From contig RFJV01000401.1 in assembly GCA_003694775.1 (NCBI GenBank), forward strand, positions 1-14,265: 14,265 bases of DNA. The letters run 5' to 3'. Source of the stretch: Chloroflexota bacterium (GTDB lineage: Bacteria; Chloroflexota; Anaerolineae; 4572-78; J111). The notes below the pieces were generated by a model. It saw only the letters and a program-made list of their open reading frames with translations, searched no databases and was not told where the DNA came from. Both the position numbers and the translations under genes were made by a program. Of this stretch, positions 6,013-13,936 are shown one piece after another (the stretch's first letter is position 1; each line of letters opens with the position of its first letter).

Positions 6013-8448
6013 TTAAATCGGTTCCAGGTCTGGCATAGTTTCGGCTTCTTCGGAAGCGGATTCAATCACCCGGAACACAATCTTGCCGTCTTCCACGTCG
6101 GCCTCAACTGTATCGCCCAGCTTGAAATTGCCGGCCAGAATACCTTCCGACAGGGCGTCTTCGATCCGGCTCTGGATGACCCGCCGGAGCGGGCGAGCAC
6201 CAAAGTCCGGGTTGTAGCCTTCCTCGGCAATCAACTGCTTGGCGGCTTCAGTCACCCGAAGCTTCAGGTTCTGTTCGGCCAGGCGTTCCTGGACCTGGGC
6301 CAGCAGGAGGTCAACGATTTTGGTGATTTCCTCGCGGGTGAGAGAACGGAAGATAACCACCCCATCCAGACGGTTGCGGAATTCCGGACGGAACATCCGC
6401 TCCATTTCCGACATAATCTTCTTCCGCATCTTCTGGTAGGAAGATTCCTCCGTCTCCTTCTCATCTCGCTGGACACCAAAGCCCAGACTGGTCTCCCGCT
6501 TAATCAGGTCTGCCCCCACGTTGGAGGTCAGGATGAGGATGGTGTTGCGGAAATCGACCCGCTTGCCTTTGGCGTCGCTCAGATGGCCGTCTTCCATAAT
6601 CTGGAGCAGGGTATTGAACGCCTCCGGATGGGCCTTTTCAATTTCGTCGAACAGCACCACGCTGTAGGGCCGCCGGCGGACCGCCTCTGTTAGCTGGCCG
6701 CCTTCCTCGTACCCCACGTACCCCGGCGGCGAACCGACCAGCCGCGACACGTTGTGCCGTTCCATAAACTCGCTCATATCCAGCTTGATGAGCGCCTCTT
6801 CACTGCCGAACATAAACTCGGCCAGCGCTTTTGCCAGTTCCGTTTTACCGACACCGGTTGGCCCCAGGAAGATAAACGTACCTATCGGGCGGCGCGGGTC
6901 CTTGAGACCGGCTCTGGCCCGGCGCACCGCCTTGGAGATGGCCTCGATGGCCTCATCCTGGCCCACAATGCGCTTGTGAAGCTCTTCCTCCATATGGAGA
7001 AGCCGCTCTTTTTCTTCCGTAGCCAGCTTGCGTACCGGAATACCGGTCCACATCGAAACCACTTCGGCGATGTCCTCGGAGGTCACCTTGGGCATGGCAG
7101 ACGTTTCTGCCGGTTTCTCCCATTCCTCCGTTGAGGGCAGAGGACCGGGGACTTCCCATTCCTCCAGCCCCTCATCCTCCGCAATCCGGAACGACTCCGG
7201 AGTACGCCGGGCGGCAAACGGCACTTTGTACAGGCGAACCCTGGCCGCGGCCTCGTCAATCAGGTCGATGGCCTTATCGGGCATAAAGCGGTCCGGCACG
7301 TAGCGGGCGGCCAGATGCGCCGCCGATACCAGAGCCTCGTCGGTTATTTCCAGGTTGTGATGGGCCTCGTACCGGTCGCGGATGCCGCGCAGAATTTCGA
7401 TGGTCTCCTCAATGGTCGGCTCTTCCACCATCACCGGCTGGAAGCGTCGCTCCAGGGCCGCGTCCCCTTCGATGTTTTTGCGGTACTCATCCAGGGTTGT
7501 CGCGCCGATGCACTGGAGTTCGCCGCGGGCCAGGGCCGGCTTAAGGATGTTAGCCGCGTCCACGGAACTCCCTGCCGAACCGGCCCCAACCAGCATATGC
7601 AGTTCGTCGATGAAGAGAATGGCCCCGGATTCCTTGATTTCGTCAATCACCCGCTTCAGCCGCTCTTCAAACTGGCCGCGGTACATAGTCCCCGCCACCA
7701 GCGACCCGACATCCAGCATCACTACCCGTTTGCCCAACAGAACATCCGGGGCTTCCCGGTTGACAATGCGCTGGGCCAGGCCTTCGACAATTGCCGTTTT
7801 ACCGACCCCCGGCTCACCAATCAGGGCCGGGTTGTTCTTGGTCCGCCGCGACAGTATCTGGATGACCCGCTCAATTTCGGCCTGGCGACCGATAACCGGG
7901 TCCAGTTTGCCCGCGGCGGCCTGAGCCGTCAGGTCGGTACCGAGCTGGTCTACCAGCGGGGTACTCTTGGCCTCGCGGCTCTGGGTGGTGGCCCCTTGCG
8001 TGGTTGATTCCATCATCACGCGGGCCGTGTGGGACCGCACCTTGTCCAGGCTGACGCCCAGACCGCGCAGAACGTCTACGGCCACCCCTTCACCGGCCCG
8101 TACCAGCCCCAACAGCAGGTGCTCCGTACCGATGTAGTGATGTCCCAACCGGCGAGCCTCGTCCACGGCCAGTTCAATCACCCGTTTGGTTCGCGGGGTC
8201 AGGCTCAGCTTGCCAAACGCGGCTCGCTGACCGCGGCCCACCGTACGCTCTACGCGCTCACGCACCTGCTTGGGGTCTACCCCCAGGTCGCGCAGTACTC
8301 TTACCGCTACACCGTTTTCCTCACGAACCAGTCCCAAAAGAAGATGTTCTGTACCGATATAATTGTGGTTCAGTCGCTGGGCTTCTTCTTGCGCCAGGGT
8401 TAAAACCCGGCGGGCGCGTTTGGTAAAGCGGTCAAATTTATCTGCCAT
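6013..8448 (-). CDS. clpC: ATP-dependent Clp protease ATPase subunit ClpC
   Basis: The 811-aa HSP100 unfoldase has two N-terminal Clp repeats (about 1-145, each with [13 protein letters not shown]). D1 carries GEPGVGKT (about 210) and LFIDELH (about 278). D2 carries GPTGVGKT (about 528) and [12 protein letters not shown] Leu655-Gly656-Phe657 tripeptide matches the ClpP-docking loop, so it should feed ClpP. The linker between D1 and D2 (about 409-453) is only some 45 residues, acidic and proline-rich. The coiled-coil M-domain with UVR motif typical of ClpC is not recognisable, yet overall length is close to normal. The ATG at 8448 follows AAGGA; the TTG at 8466 is rejected. It lies 30 bp after the S1 gene, probably in one operon, and ends at the shared terminator. 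Confidence 0.95.
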   Translation of the reverse strand: MADKFDRFTKRARRVLTLAQEEAQRLNHNYIGTEHLLLGLVREENGVAVRVLRDLGVDPKQVRERVERTVGRGQRAAFGKLSLTPRTKRVIELAVDEARRLGHHYIGTEHLLLGLVRAGEGVAVDVLRGLGVSLDKVRSHTARVMMESTTQGATTQSREAKSTPLVDQLGTDLTAQAAAGKLDPVIGRQAEIERVIQILSRRTKNNPALIGEPGVGKTAIVEGLAQRIVNREAPDVLLGKRVVMLDVGSLVAGTMYRGQFEERLKRVIDEIKESGAILFIDELHMLVGAGSAGSSVDAANILKPALARGELQCIGATTLDEYRKNIEGDAALERRFQPVMVEEPTIEETIEILRGIRDRYEAHHNLEITDEALVSAAHLAARYVPDRFMPDKAIDLIDEAAARVRLYKVPFAARRTPESFRIAEDEGLEEWEVPGPLPSTEEWEKPAETSAMPKVTSEDIAEVVSMWTGIPVRKLATEEKERLLHMEEELHKRIVGQDEAIEAISKAVRRARAGLKDPRRPIGTFIFLGPTGVGKTELAKALAEFMFGSEEALIKLDMSEFMERHNVSRLVGSPPGYVGYEEGGQLTEAVRRRPYSVVLFDEIEKAHPEAFNTLLQIMEDGHLSDAKGKRVDFRNTILILTSNVGADLIKRETSLGFGVQRDEKETEESSYQKMRKKIMSEMERMFRPEFRNRLDGVVIFRSLTREEITKIVDLLLAQVQERLAEQNLKLRVTEAAKQLIAEEGYNPDFGARPLRRVIQSRIEDALSEGILAGNFKLGDTVEADVEDGKIVFRVIESASEEAETMPDLEPI

Positions 8449-8478
8449 AAGTAAATTCCTTGTCAAACAACAACTACA

Positions 8479-9684
8479 CTAAGATTCGGTTTCCGTTTCG
8501 TCGGCTCCGTCCTCGTCGTCGGATTGCTGGGCCTGGTATTCTTCCCAGTCCTGGTCAGCATCAACTTCCTTTAAACTCAAACCCATCCGCCGGCGGTCCG
8601 GGTCGATATGGATAATACGCACCCGAACCTGCTGTCCTTCAGACAGCACCTCACGGGGATGGGTAATGTTCCGGTCGGTAATTTCGGAGATGTGAATGAG
8701 GCCCTCAATCCGGTCATCAATCCGGGCAAAGGCCCCAAAGTCGGTCAGGTTGGTGATGACGGCATCGACAACCTGATTGACCTCGTAGAAGTCAAACACC
8801 TGGCTCCAGGGTTCCGGCTGGAGACGCTTCATACTCAGGGCGACCCTCTGCTGTTCCTGGTCAACCTTGAGGATGTAAACATCCACCTCATCGCCCACTT
8901 TGACCACCTCGCGAGGATGGCCGATATGGGTCCACGAAAGCTCCGACAGGTGCACCAGGCCGTCCACCCCGCCGATGTCTACAAAAGCGCCAAAATTCGC
9001 CAGACTGGTGACCCGGCCGCGACGCGTTTCGCCCTCTTTCAGTTCGGCCAGAATGCGGGCCTTTTCTTTTTCCCGTTCCTTGCGCAGTTCGTGGGCCGCC
9101 GCCCGCTCCGACAGAATCAGGCGGTTGCGGTCCCGGTCTACCTCAATAATCTTGAGCTTGAGCGTCTGGCCGACCAGCTGGCTCCAGCGTTCCGGTCGAT
9201 GCCCTCCCGCGGCCTGCGAACTTTCCAACTGCGAGCCGGGTACAAAGCCCCGCACCCGGCCAAAGTTCACAATCAGGCCGCCCTTGTTGTGACCCACCAC
9301 CTCACTTTCGATGGTTTCTCCGGCCTTGAAGAGACGTTCCGCCTCATCCCAGTCCTGGTGAACCCGGGCCTGGTGAAGCGACAGGATAATCCGCTGTCCC
9401 TCCTCATCGGAATAGGTGCTGACCACATACACCAGGATTGGTTGCCCAATCTTGATTTCTGCCAGCTCTTCATCGCTGAGGTTGTTCACCTCTTTGGGGT
9501 CAATCAGCCCTTCGGACTTTGCCCCCACATCTACAAGGATTTCTCCTGGGCGTTTGCTGGCAACCACGCCCTCCACGATTTCTCCGGGTTCTACCACCCG
9601 CAGAAAATCTTCTTCCTGGGCCAACAAATCGGCCATCGTGACAGGTTCTCGTTCTTCTGCGCCGACCAAAATGACACACTCCAT
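8479..9684 (-). CDS. rpsA: 30S ribosomal protein S1, four S1 domains
   Basis: This is a protein of about 401 aa with four S1 RNA-binding domains. The first two (about residues 34-105 and 120-190) are the more diverged, ribosome-anchoring type. The last two (about 208-280 and 292-365) carry the classical FGAFVDIGG and FGAFARIDD strands. An acidic tail rich in Asp and Glu ends the protein. S1 helps recruit mRNA to the 30S subunit. E. coli S1 has six domains, and shorter forms occur in Chloroflexota and Gram-positive bacteria. The start is uncertain. ATG 9684 has AGGAAG upstream at a rather long distance, ATG 9711 has none, and TTG 9729 is nearly at the predicted transcription start. clpC follows after 30 bp. 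A generic S1-domain RNA-binding protein is the alternative name. Confidence 0.88.
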   Translation of the reverse strand: MECVILVGAEEREPVTMADLLAQEEDFLRVVEPGEIVEGVVASKRPGEILVDVGAKSEGLIDPKEVNNLSDEELAEIKIGQPILVYVVSTYSDEEGQRIILSLHQARVHQDWDEAERLFKAGETIESEVVGHNKGGLIVNFGRVRGFVPGSQLESSQAAGGHRPERWSQLVGQTLKLKIIEVDRDRNRLILSERAAAHELRKEREKEKARILAELKEGETRRGRVTSLANFGAFVDIGGVDGLVHLSELSWTHIGHPREVVKVGDEVDVYILKVDQEQQRVALSMKRLQPEPWSQVFDFYEVNQVVDAVITNLTDFGAFARIDDRIEGLIHISEITDRNITHPREVLSEGQQVRVRIIHIDPDRRRMGLSLKEVDADQDWEEYQAQQSDDEDGADETETES

Positions 9685-9742
9685 ATTTACAAAATTCTTC
9701 CTGCCCTTCATCCAGAGATGAACGGGCAAGAATTATAATGAC

Positions 9743-9770
9743 ATTATACTTGGATTTACACAAAAATCAA
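9743..9770 (-). promoter_or_regulatory. Promoter for rpsA-clpC
   Basis: On the minus strand TTGATT (9765-9770), a 16-bp spacer and TATAAT (9743-9748) give a good sigma-70-type promoter. A second TATAAT-like hexamer (9732-9737) lies just downstream. The resulting leader before ATG 9684 is about 50 bases. Confidence 0.7.
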
Positions 9771-9791
9771 ACGGTTATCCAGCCGCTCTGG

Positions 9792-10184
9792 CTACTCTGC
9801 CCCGTCCACCAGGGCAACAGCCTCTATCTCCACTTTTGCGCCCAGCGGCAGGGCCGCCACCTGCACCGTACTGCGCGCCGGCGGGTTGTCGGAAAAGAAA
9901 CTGCCGTACACCCGGTTGACCAGGGCAAAGTCGTTGATGTCGGTGACAAAGATGGTCGTTTTGACCACCCGGTCCAGGCCGCTCCCTGCCGCGGCCAGCA
10001 CCGCCGACAGGTTTTTCATCACCTGGCGGGTCTGGGTTTCCACATCGTCGCCGGCCAGCTTTCCCGTTTCCGGAACCAGGGCAATCTGTCCGGCGGTAAA
10101 CACCAGCTGGCCGACCCGCACCGCCTGGGAATACGGGCCAACCGCGGCCGGCGCGTCGGGGGTGGAAATAATCTCTCTCTGCAT
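9792..10184 (-). CDS. ridA: RidA-family enamine/imine deaminase
   Basis: RidA hydrolyses reactive enamine/imine intermediates such as 2-aminoacrylate, released by PLP enzymes, and so protects other PLP enzymes. The 130-aa product has the family length. It contains PYSQAV (Tyr18), AGQIAL, the segment VVKTTIFVTDIND, Arg104 (in PPARSTVQV) and Glu120, which match the catalytic Tyr, Arg and Glu of E. coli RidA. The ATG at 10184 is backed by GGAGGAG upstream and by homology. The open frame extends to 10310, but the extra residues are just translated tandem repeat. The gene has its own promoter, with a leader of about 195 bases that is mostly repeat. The rpsA promoter follows its stop, so the two are separate units. 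Confidence 0.95.
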   Translation of the reverse strand: MQREIISTPDAPAAVGPYSQAVRVGQLVFTAGQIALVPETGKLAGDDVETQTRQVMKNLSAVLAAAGSGLDRVVKTTIFVTDINDFALVNRVYGSFFSDNPPARSTVQVAALPLGAKVEIEAVALVDGAE

Positions 10185-10213
10185 AATCCTCGTTCTCCTC
10201 CGGAATAGTTTAG

Positions 10214-10374
10214 GAGTTGGTGAGTCAGGGAGTTGGTGAGTTGGTGAGTTTGCGAGTTGGAGAGTTGGAGAGTTGGAGAGTTTGTGAGTTGGTGAGTTTT
10301 GAATCTCCAATCTCCCAATCTCCTAATCTCCAATCTCTAATCCCCAATCTCTAATCCCCAATCTCCCAGTCTCC
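10214..10374. repeat. Compound short tandem repeat (8-bp and 7-bp blocks) in the ridA leader
   Basis: Positions 10214-10300 hold ten contiguous 8-bp units of GAGTTGGT type plus a partial one. Positions 10302-10374 hold 7- to 8-bp units of AATCTCC/AATCCCC type. Read on the ridA strand the order is GGGGATT-type block, AACTCACC-type block, 29 bases, ATG. The same composite recurs at 12910-13010 in the opposite genomic orientation. It resembles the STRR sequences of cyanobacteria. Confidence 0.9.
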
Positions 10375-10386
10375 ATCCTACCACAA

Positions 10387-10415
10387 ATTGTAGCACACAG
10401 CCGGACAACATCCAA
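10387..10415 (-). promoter_or_regulatory. Promoter for ridA
   Basis: On the minus strand TTGGAT (10410-10415), a 17-bp spacer and TACAAT (10387-10392), with an extended-10 TGC directly before it, form a convincing promoter. Transcription would start near 10380 and run through the whole repeat. Confidence 0.65.
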
Positions 10416-10458
10416 AAGTTTACTGGCCTGTACCTGGCCGGTCTGGAAAAATTTCCGG

Positions 10459-10487
10459 TTGCCGGGATGTCTCTGCTCAGGTACAAT
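10459..10487 (+). promoter_or_regulatory. Promoter for guaB
   Basis: TTGCCG (10459-10464) and TACAAT (10482-10487) are 17 bp apart, giving a leader of about 38 bases. A palindromic GGAAA-AA-TTTCC (10445-10456) abuts the -35 and could be an operator. Confidence 0.65.
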
Positions 10488-10531
10488 ATGAGCAACCATA
10501 TTCGCGGCGATATGCCAGACGGGGGTATCCA

Positions 10532-11995
10532 ATGAAAATACGACCAACCAAAGGGCTGACTTTTGACGATGTTCTGCTGGTTCCCAAACGTTCTCCGGTA
10601 AAGTCCCGGCAGGAGGTGGATACGTCTACCTGGCTGACGCCGGGCATCCGCCTGCAGATTCCGATTGTCAGTGCCAATATGGATACGGTCACCGAGGCGG
10701 CCATGGCCATTGCCATGGCCCGTGCCGGCGGCATTGGCATTATCCACCGTTTTATGACCGTTGAACAGCAGGCGCGGCAGGTGGCGCGGGTCAAGCGGGC
10801 CGAGGCGTTTATGGTGGAGCACCCCTATGCCATCCGGCAGGATGCCACCATTGCCGAAGCCCGGCGGCTGATGCAGGTGCACGAAGTCGGGGGACTGGTG
10901 GTAACCAACGGCGGAGAGGAGCTGATTGGGCTGGTCACACAGAGGGATGTTCTGCTGGCCCCGGACGAGACCGCGCCGGTCGGTTCGGTGATGACGCCGC
11001 CAGACCAGATTGTCAGTGTGCCGCCCGATACGCCGCCGGAGGAAGCACGGGCGCTTCTGCACCAGCACCGGCTGGAAAAACTGCCGGTCATCGACAGGCA
11101 GGGCCGGCTGGTCGGTTTGATTACCGCCCAGGACCTGGTAAAGCACCAGCGATACCCCAATGCTACCAAAGACAGCAAGGGCCGGTTGCGGGTCGGGGCG
11201 GCGATTGGAGTCAAGCCGCAGGATATGGCCCGGGCCGAGGCCCTGCTGGAAGCCGGGGCGGACCTGCTGGTGGTGGATATTGCCCACGGCCATGCCGACC
11301 ACTGCATCCAGATGGTCAAAGACCTGCGCCGGGCCTTTCCGGAGGCCCAGATTGTGGCCGGAAATGTGGCCTCGCGCGAGGGTGCCCGCGACCTGGCCGA
11401 GGCCGGGGTGGACGCGGTCAAAGTAGGTGTTGGCCCCGGCTCCATCTGTACTACCCGCATTGTGACGGGCTTCGGTGTGCCCCAGCTCACCGCCATTATG
11501 AACAGCGTCCAGGGCATCGCCGATACGGGCCGCCGCGTGCCGGTCATTGCCGACGGCGGTATCAAAACCTCCGGCGATATGGTCAAGGCGCTGGCCGCGG
11601 GCGCGTCGACCGTGATGATTGGCGGTCTCTTTGCCGGTTGTGAAGAGGCCCCCGGCGCAACCGTTATCCGCGATGGGCAGAAGTTCAAGGTGGTGCGGGG
11701 AATGGCCTCCCTGGGTGCGGCAATGGGACGCAAGGCGGTGGAAAAAAGCAACGAAGACGAGAGCGCGGAAAGTCAGGAGGACTGGGAAAAAGTAGTCCCC
11801 GAAGGCGTAGAAGCGGTTGTGCCCTACCGGGGCACGGTCAACGAACTGCTGTACCAGCTAGTGGGCGGCCTGCGCTCCGGGTTGAGCTACGGCGGTGCGC
11901 TGACCATCGAGGAGCTTCAGACCAACGCCGAGTTCATCGAAATTACGCCGGCAGGAGTGCGCGAAAGCCACTCGCACGATGTTAACCGGCTGTAA
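10532..11995 (+). CDS. guaB: Inosine-5'-monophosphate dehydrogenase
   Basis: IMPDH oxidises IMP to XMP with NAD+, the first committed step of GMP synthesis. The 487-aa product has an N-terminal part of the TIM barrel ([11 protein letters not shown]), two CBS domains (about 95-145 and 155-205), and the catalytic loop [11 protein letters not shown] with Cys306. Further motifs are [23 protein letters not shown] and a C-terminal VPYRG followed by [12 protein letters not shown]. The CBS pair and length favour IMPDH over GMP reductase. Odd point: the mobile flap (about residues 397-420) is Glu/Ser-rich and lacks the Arg-Tyr-Phe dyad motif seen in E. coli and eukaryotic enzymes. GGGGG precedes the ATG. 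The gene is transcribed divergently from ridA and convergently with the channel gene. Confidence 0.95.
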   Translation: MKIRPTKGLTFDDVLLVPKRSPVKSRQEVDTSTWLTPGIRLQIPIVSANMDTVTEAAMAIAMARAGGIGIIHRFMTVEQQARQVARVKRAEAFMVEHPYAIRQDATIAEARRLMQVHEVGGLVVTNGGEELIGLVTQRDVLLAPDETAPVGSVMTPPDQIVSVPPDTPPEEARALLHQHRLEKLPVIDRQGRLVGLITAQDLVKHQRYPNATKDSKGRLRVGAAIGVKPQDMARAEALLEAGADLLVVDIAHGHADHCIQMVKDLRRAFPEAQIVAGNVASREGARDLAEAGVDAVKVGVGPGSICTTRIVTGFGVPQLTAIMNSVQGIADTGRRVPVIADGGIKTSGDMVKALAAGASTVMIGGLFAGCEEAPGATVIRDGQKFKVVRGMASLGAAMGRKAVEKSNEDESAESQEDWEKVVPEGVEAVVPYRGTVNELLYQLVGGLRSGLSYGGALTIEELQTNAEFIEITPAGVRESHSHDVNRL

Positions 11996-12002
11996 GACCA
12001 AA

Positions 12003-12029
12003 CCGGCCCCGACCTCGCGCCGGGGCCGG
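12003..12029. terminator. GC hairpin between convergent guaB and mscS-type gene
   Basis: A 9-bp perfect stem, CCGGCCCCG / CGGGGCCGG with a 9-base loop, lies 7 bases after the guaB stop. A weaker CAGGT/ACCTG dyad follows (12030-12041). Neither has a real T-run: three T on the minus side and none on the plus side. It is therefore at best a weak or factor-assisted terminator. Confidence 0.5.
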
Positions 12030-12042
12030 CAGGTCAACCTGC

Positions 12043-12846
12043 TCAGGCCGGCTGGAACAGGTGCACATCCCGCTGGGGGAAGGGGATAGAAATGCCTTCC
12101 TGGTCGAACCGCAGTTTGACCTGTTCGGTCACGTCGAACCACACGCCCCAGTAATCCTCCACCTTCACAAAGGGGCGCACGGCAAAATTGACACTGCTGT
12201 CGGCCAGCTCCATCACGGCAACGGTGGGGGCCGGGTCTTCCAGAACCTTCGGGTGGCTGGTCAGAATGTCCAGCAGAATCTGCCTGGCCTTCTGAATATC
12301 GTCGTCGTAGCCAATGCCAAATACCATGTCGACCCGCCGGATGCCGCGGGCGGAATAATTGACAATCTTGCCGCCGGTGGCCTGGGTATTGGGGACAATA
12401 ATCGTCACATTATCCGGCGTGACCAGCACCGTATTGAAAATCTGAATTTCGCTGACCACACCGGTGGCGCCGGCCACTTCTACCAAGTCGCCCACGCGGT
12501 AAGGGCGGAAAATCAAAATCAGCACCCCGGCGGCAAAATTGGACAGCGCCCCCTGCAGGGCCAGACCAACGGCCAGACCGGCCGCACCCAGCACAGCAAT
12601 AATCGAGGTTGTCTCGATGCCCAGCCGGGACAGGGCCGCCAGCCCGGCAAAGAGAATCACCGCCCAGTACACCAGATGGCCGGTAAAGCTGACCACGCCG
12701 GGGTCAATCTCTGCCCTCTGCAAGCCGCGGCGCAGTACCCGCGCCGCCAGCCCGGCCAGCCACCAGCCAATAACCAGAATCAGGAGTGCGGTCACAATCC
12801 GCAGTCCGTAGCCAACAATCCAGCCGGTCAAAAGGTTAAAATCCAT
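12043..12846 (-). CDS. Small-conductance mechanosensitive channel (MscS family)
   Basis: The 267-aa protein matches the compact MscS form. Three N-terminal membrane segments (about 7-38, 55-78, 83-113) are followed by a cytoplasmic domain. The third segment is the Gly/Ala-rich pore helix, AGLAVGLALQGALSNFAAG. After it comes the MscS signature FRPYRVGDLVEV, then the beta domain with VPNTQATGGKIVNYS and an alpha/beta C-terminal domain. It opens under membrane tension to release solutes on hypo-osmotic shock. The ATG at 12846 has GGGGGAG five bases before it. It has its own promoter and converges with guaB. The length is close to that of E. coli MscS (286 aa). Confidence 0.94.
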   Translation of the reverse strand: MDFNLLTGWIVGYGLRIVTALLILVIGWWLAGLAARVLRRGLQRAEIDPGVVSFTGHLVYWAVILFAGLAALSRLGIETTSIIAVLGAAGLAVGLALQGALSNFAAGVLILIFRPYRVGDLVEVAGATGVVSEIQIFNTVLVTPDNVTIIVPNTQATGGKIVNYSARGIRRVDMVFGIGYDDDIQKARQILLDILTSHPKVLEDPAPTVAVMELADSSVNFAVRPFVKVEDYWGVWFDVTEQVKLRFDQEGISIPFPQRDVHLFQPA

Positions 12847-12877
12847 CGGTCTCCCCCAAGATTAATAAAGTTAAGCT

Positions 12878-12905
12878 ATTGTACCAAAATCAACAGGATT
12901 CACAA
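12878..12905 (-). promoter_or_regulatory. Promoter for the MscS-family gene
   Basis: On the minus strand TTGTGA (12900-12905), a 16-bp spacer and TACAAT (12878-12883) precede a leader of about 25-30 bases. The -35 lies four bases from the beginning of the tandem repeat at 12910. Confidence 0.6.
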
Positions 12906-12909
12906 GGTT

Positions 12910-13010
12910 GGGGATTGGGGATTGGGGATTAGAGATTGGAGATTGGAGATGCAAAACTCACCAACTCGCAAACTCTCCCACTCTCCAACTCCCTAACTCA
13001 CCAACTCCCC
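12910..13010. repeat. Compound short tandem repeat upstream of the dehydrogenase gene
   Basis: Six 7-bp units (three GGGGATT, one AGAGATT, then GGAGATT type, 12910-12950) are followed, after GCAA, by seven exact-register 8-bp units of AACTCACC/AACTCTCC type (12955-13010). The array ends 22 bases before the dehydrogenase ATG. It is the same composite as 10214-10374, inverted in the genome but in the same orientation relative to the gene it precedes. Confidence 0.9.
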
Positions 13011-13032
13011 AACGACTTACAAGGAGAGCACC

Positions 13033-13836
13033 ATGCAAACGGTTCACCAGCCTACCATAGCGATGGTCACCGGAGCAACCGGGGCCATTGGGCAAGCCAT
13101 TGCCCGCCAATTGGCCGAAAAGGGCCTGCACGTAACCCTGATTGCCCGCAACGAGGCCAAAGCACGCCAGACCGCAGACCGCATCATCCACCAGACCGGC
13201 AACCCCCACGTGCGCGTTGAGCTGGTCGACCTGTCGCGGCAGGCCGAAATTCTGGCCCTGGCCCGCCGCTGGGAAGGTCCCCTGCACGTGCTGGTCAACA
13301 ACGCGGCCACTGCTCCCCGAACCCGGCAGGAAACCCCGGAGGGCATCGAGATGCAGTTTGCGGTGAATGTGCTGAGCTATCTGGGGATGACCCTGGCCTT
13401 TGCCGGTATTCTCAAGCAGTCCGCGCCGGCGCGGGTGGTCAACGTTGCCAGCTACTGGGCCGGCGACCTGGACCTGTCGGACCTGGAGTTCAAGCGCCGG
13501 CCTTACCGCAACGGAACCGCTTACCGGCAGTCCAAGCAGGCCAACCGCATGCTGACCGTGGCTCTGGCCGAGCGCTTTCAAAACGACGGCATCACGGTCA
13601 ATGCCTGCCACCCCGGCGACGTGAACTCTACCCTGAGCAACAGCCTGGGGTTTGGGGGGAGCCAGTCGCCCGATGAAGGAGCCAGAACCCCGGTCTGGCT
13701 GGCAACCGGCCCTATCGGCGGGCAGGTGACCGGGAAGTATTTTGAACACCTCCGCCAGACCCCCTGCCGTTTTGCCACGGACCGCGAGGCCATCGAGGCC
13801 CTGTACCAGGTGTGTTTGGGATATTTGACAATCTAA
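13033..13836 (+). CDS. Short-chain dehydrogenase/reductase, retinol-dehydrogenase-like
   Basis: The 267-aa classical SDR has the nucleotide-binding TGATGAIG at residues 13-20 and LIARNEAKA after beta-2. Arg at that strand end, rather than Asp, favours NADP(H). Further landmarks are LVDLSRQ, LVNNAA, catalytic Ser140 (NVASYW) and Tyr164-xxx-Lys168 (AYRQSKQAN), followed by CHPGDVNSTL. This layout, including a YxxSKxAN helix and a PG(D/x)V motif, is the one seen in bacterial relatives of retinol dehydrogenases and WW-domain oxidoreductases. The real substrate is unknown. AAGGAG seven bases before the ATG sets the start. The compound tandem repeat lies directly upstream. No convincing promoter is visible between the mscS-type gene and this one. 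Confidence 0.92.
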   Translation: MQTVHQPTIAMVTGATGAIGQAIARQLAEKGLHVTLIARNEAKARQTADRIIHQTGNPHVRVELVDLSRQAEILALARRWEGPLHVLVNNAATAPRTRQETPEGIEMQFAVNVLSYLGMTLAFAGILKQSAPARVVNVASYWAGDLDLSDLEFKRRPYRNGTAYRQSKQANRMLTVALAERFQNDGITVNACHPGDVNSTLSNSLGFGGSQSPDEGARTPVWLATGPIGGQVTGKYFEHLRQTPCRFATDREAIEALYQVCLGYLTI

Positions 13837-13842
13837 AACAGC

Positions 13843-13870
13843 TTGCAAAAATTCCTATCCTGGTTAAAAT
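13843..13870 (+). promoter_or_regulatory. Possible promoter for the Tat-signal gene
   Basis: TTGCAA (13843-13848) and TAAAAT (13865-13870) are 16 bp apart, just after the dehydrogenase stop codon. The transcript would carry the whole palindromic repeat in a leader of about 170 bases. Confidence 0.4.
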
Positions 13871-13936
13871 AAGCAAGATAATGGACCGTTCCTGCGGGAC
13901 AGCAACGGTGGATGAAAATGGAGGGGTAGCCGTCCT

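Noticed and set aside
7315..8007. A 230-codon plus-strand open frame inside clpC
   Set aside because: It is antisense to the conserved D1 ATPase of clpC and has no domain pattern or ribosome binding site of note.
8608..9738. A 376-codon open frame on the plus strand, antisense to rpsA
   Set aside because: It lies exactly opposite a gene with four clear S1 domains. Its product is His/Pro/Asn-rich without recognisable motifs, as expected for a shadow frame in a GC-rich gene.
10185..10310. N-terminal extension of RidA by 42 residues
   Set aside because: The extra codons are translated tandem repeat (Asn-Ser-Pro-Thr rich). The family starts at the ATG at 10184, which has a strong ribosome binding site.
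10214..10374. Possible CRISPR array
   Set aside because: The units are 7-8 bp and directly abutting with no unique spacers, and no cas genes are present.
12061..12996. A 311-codon plus-strand open frame opposite the MscS-family gene
   Set aside because: It is antisense to a gene with clear membrane helices and the MscS signature. Its product is His/Gln/Asn-rich shadow sequence and runs into the tandem repeat.
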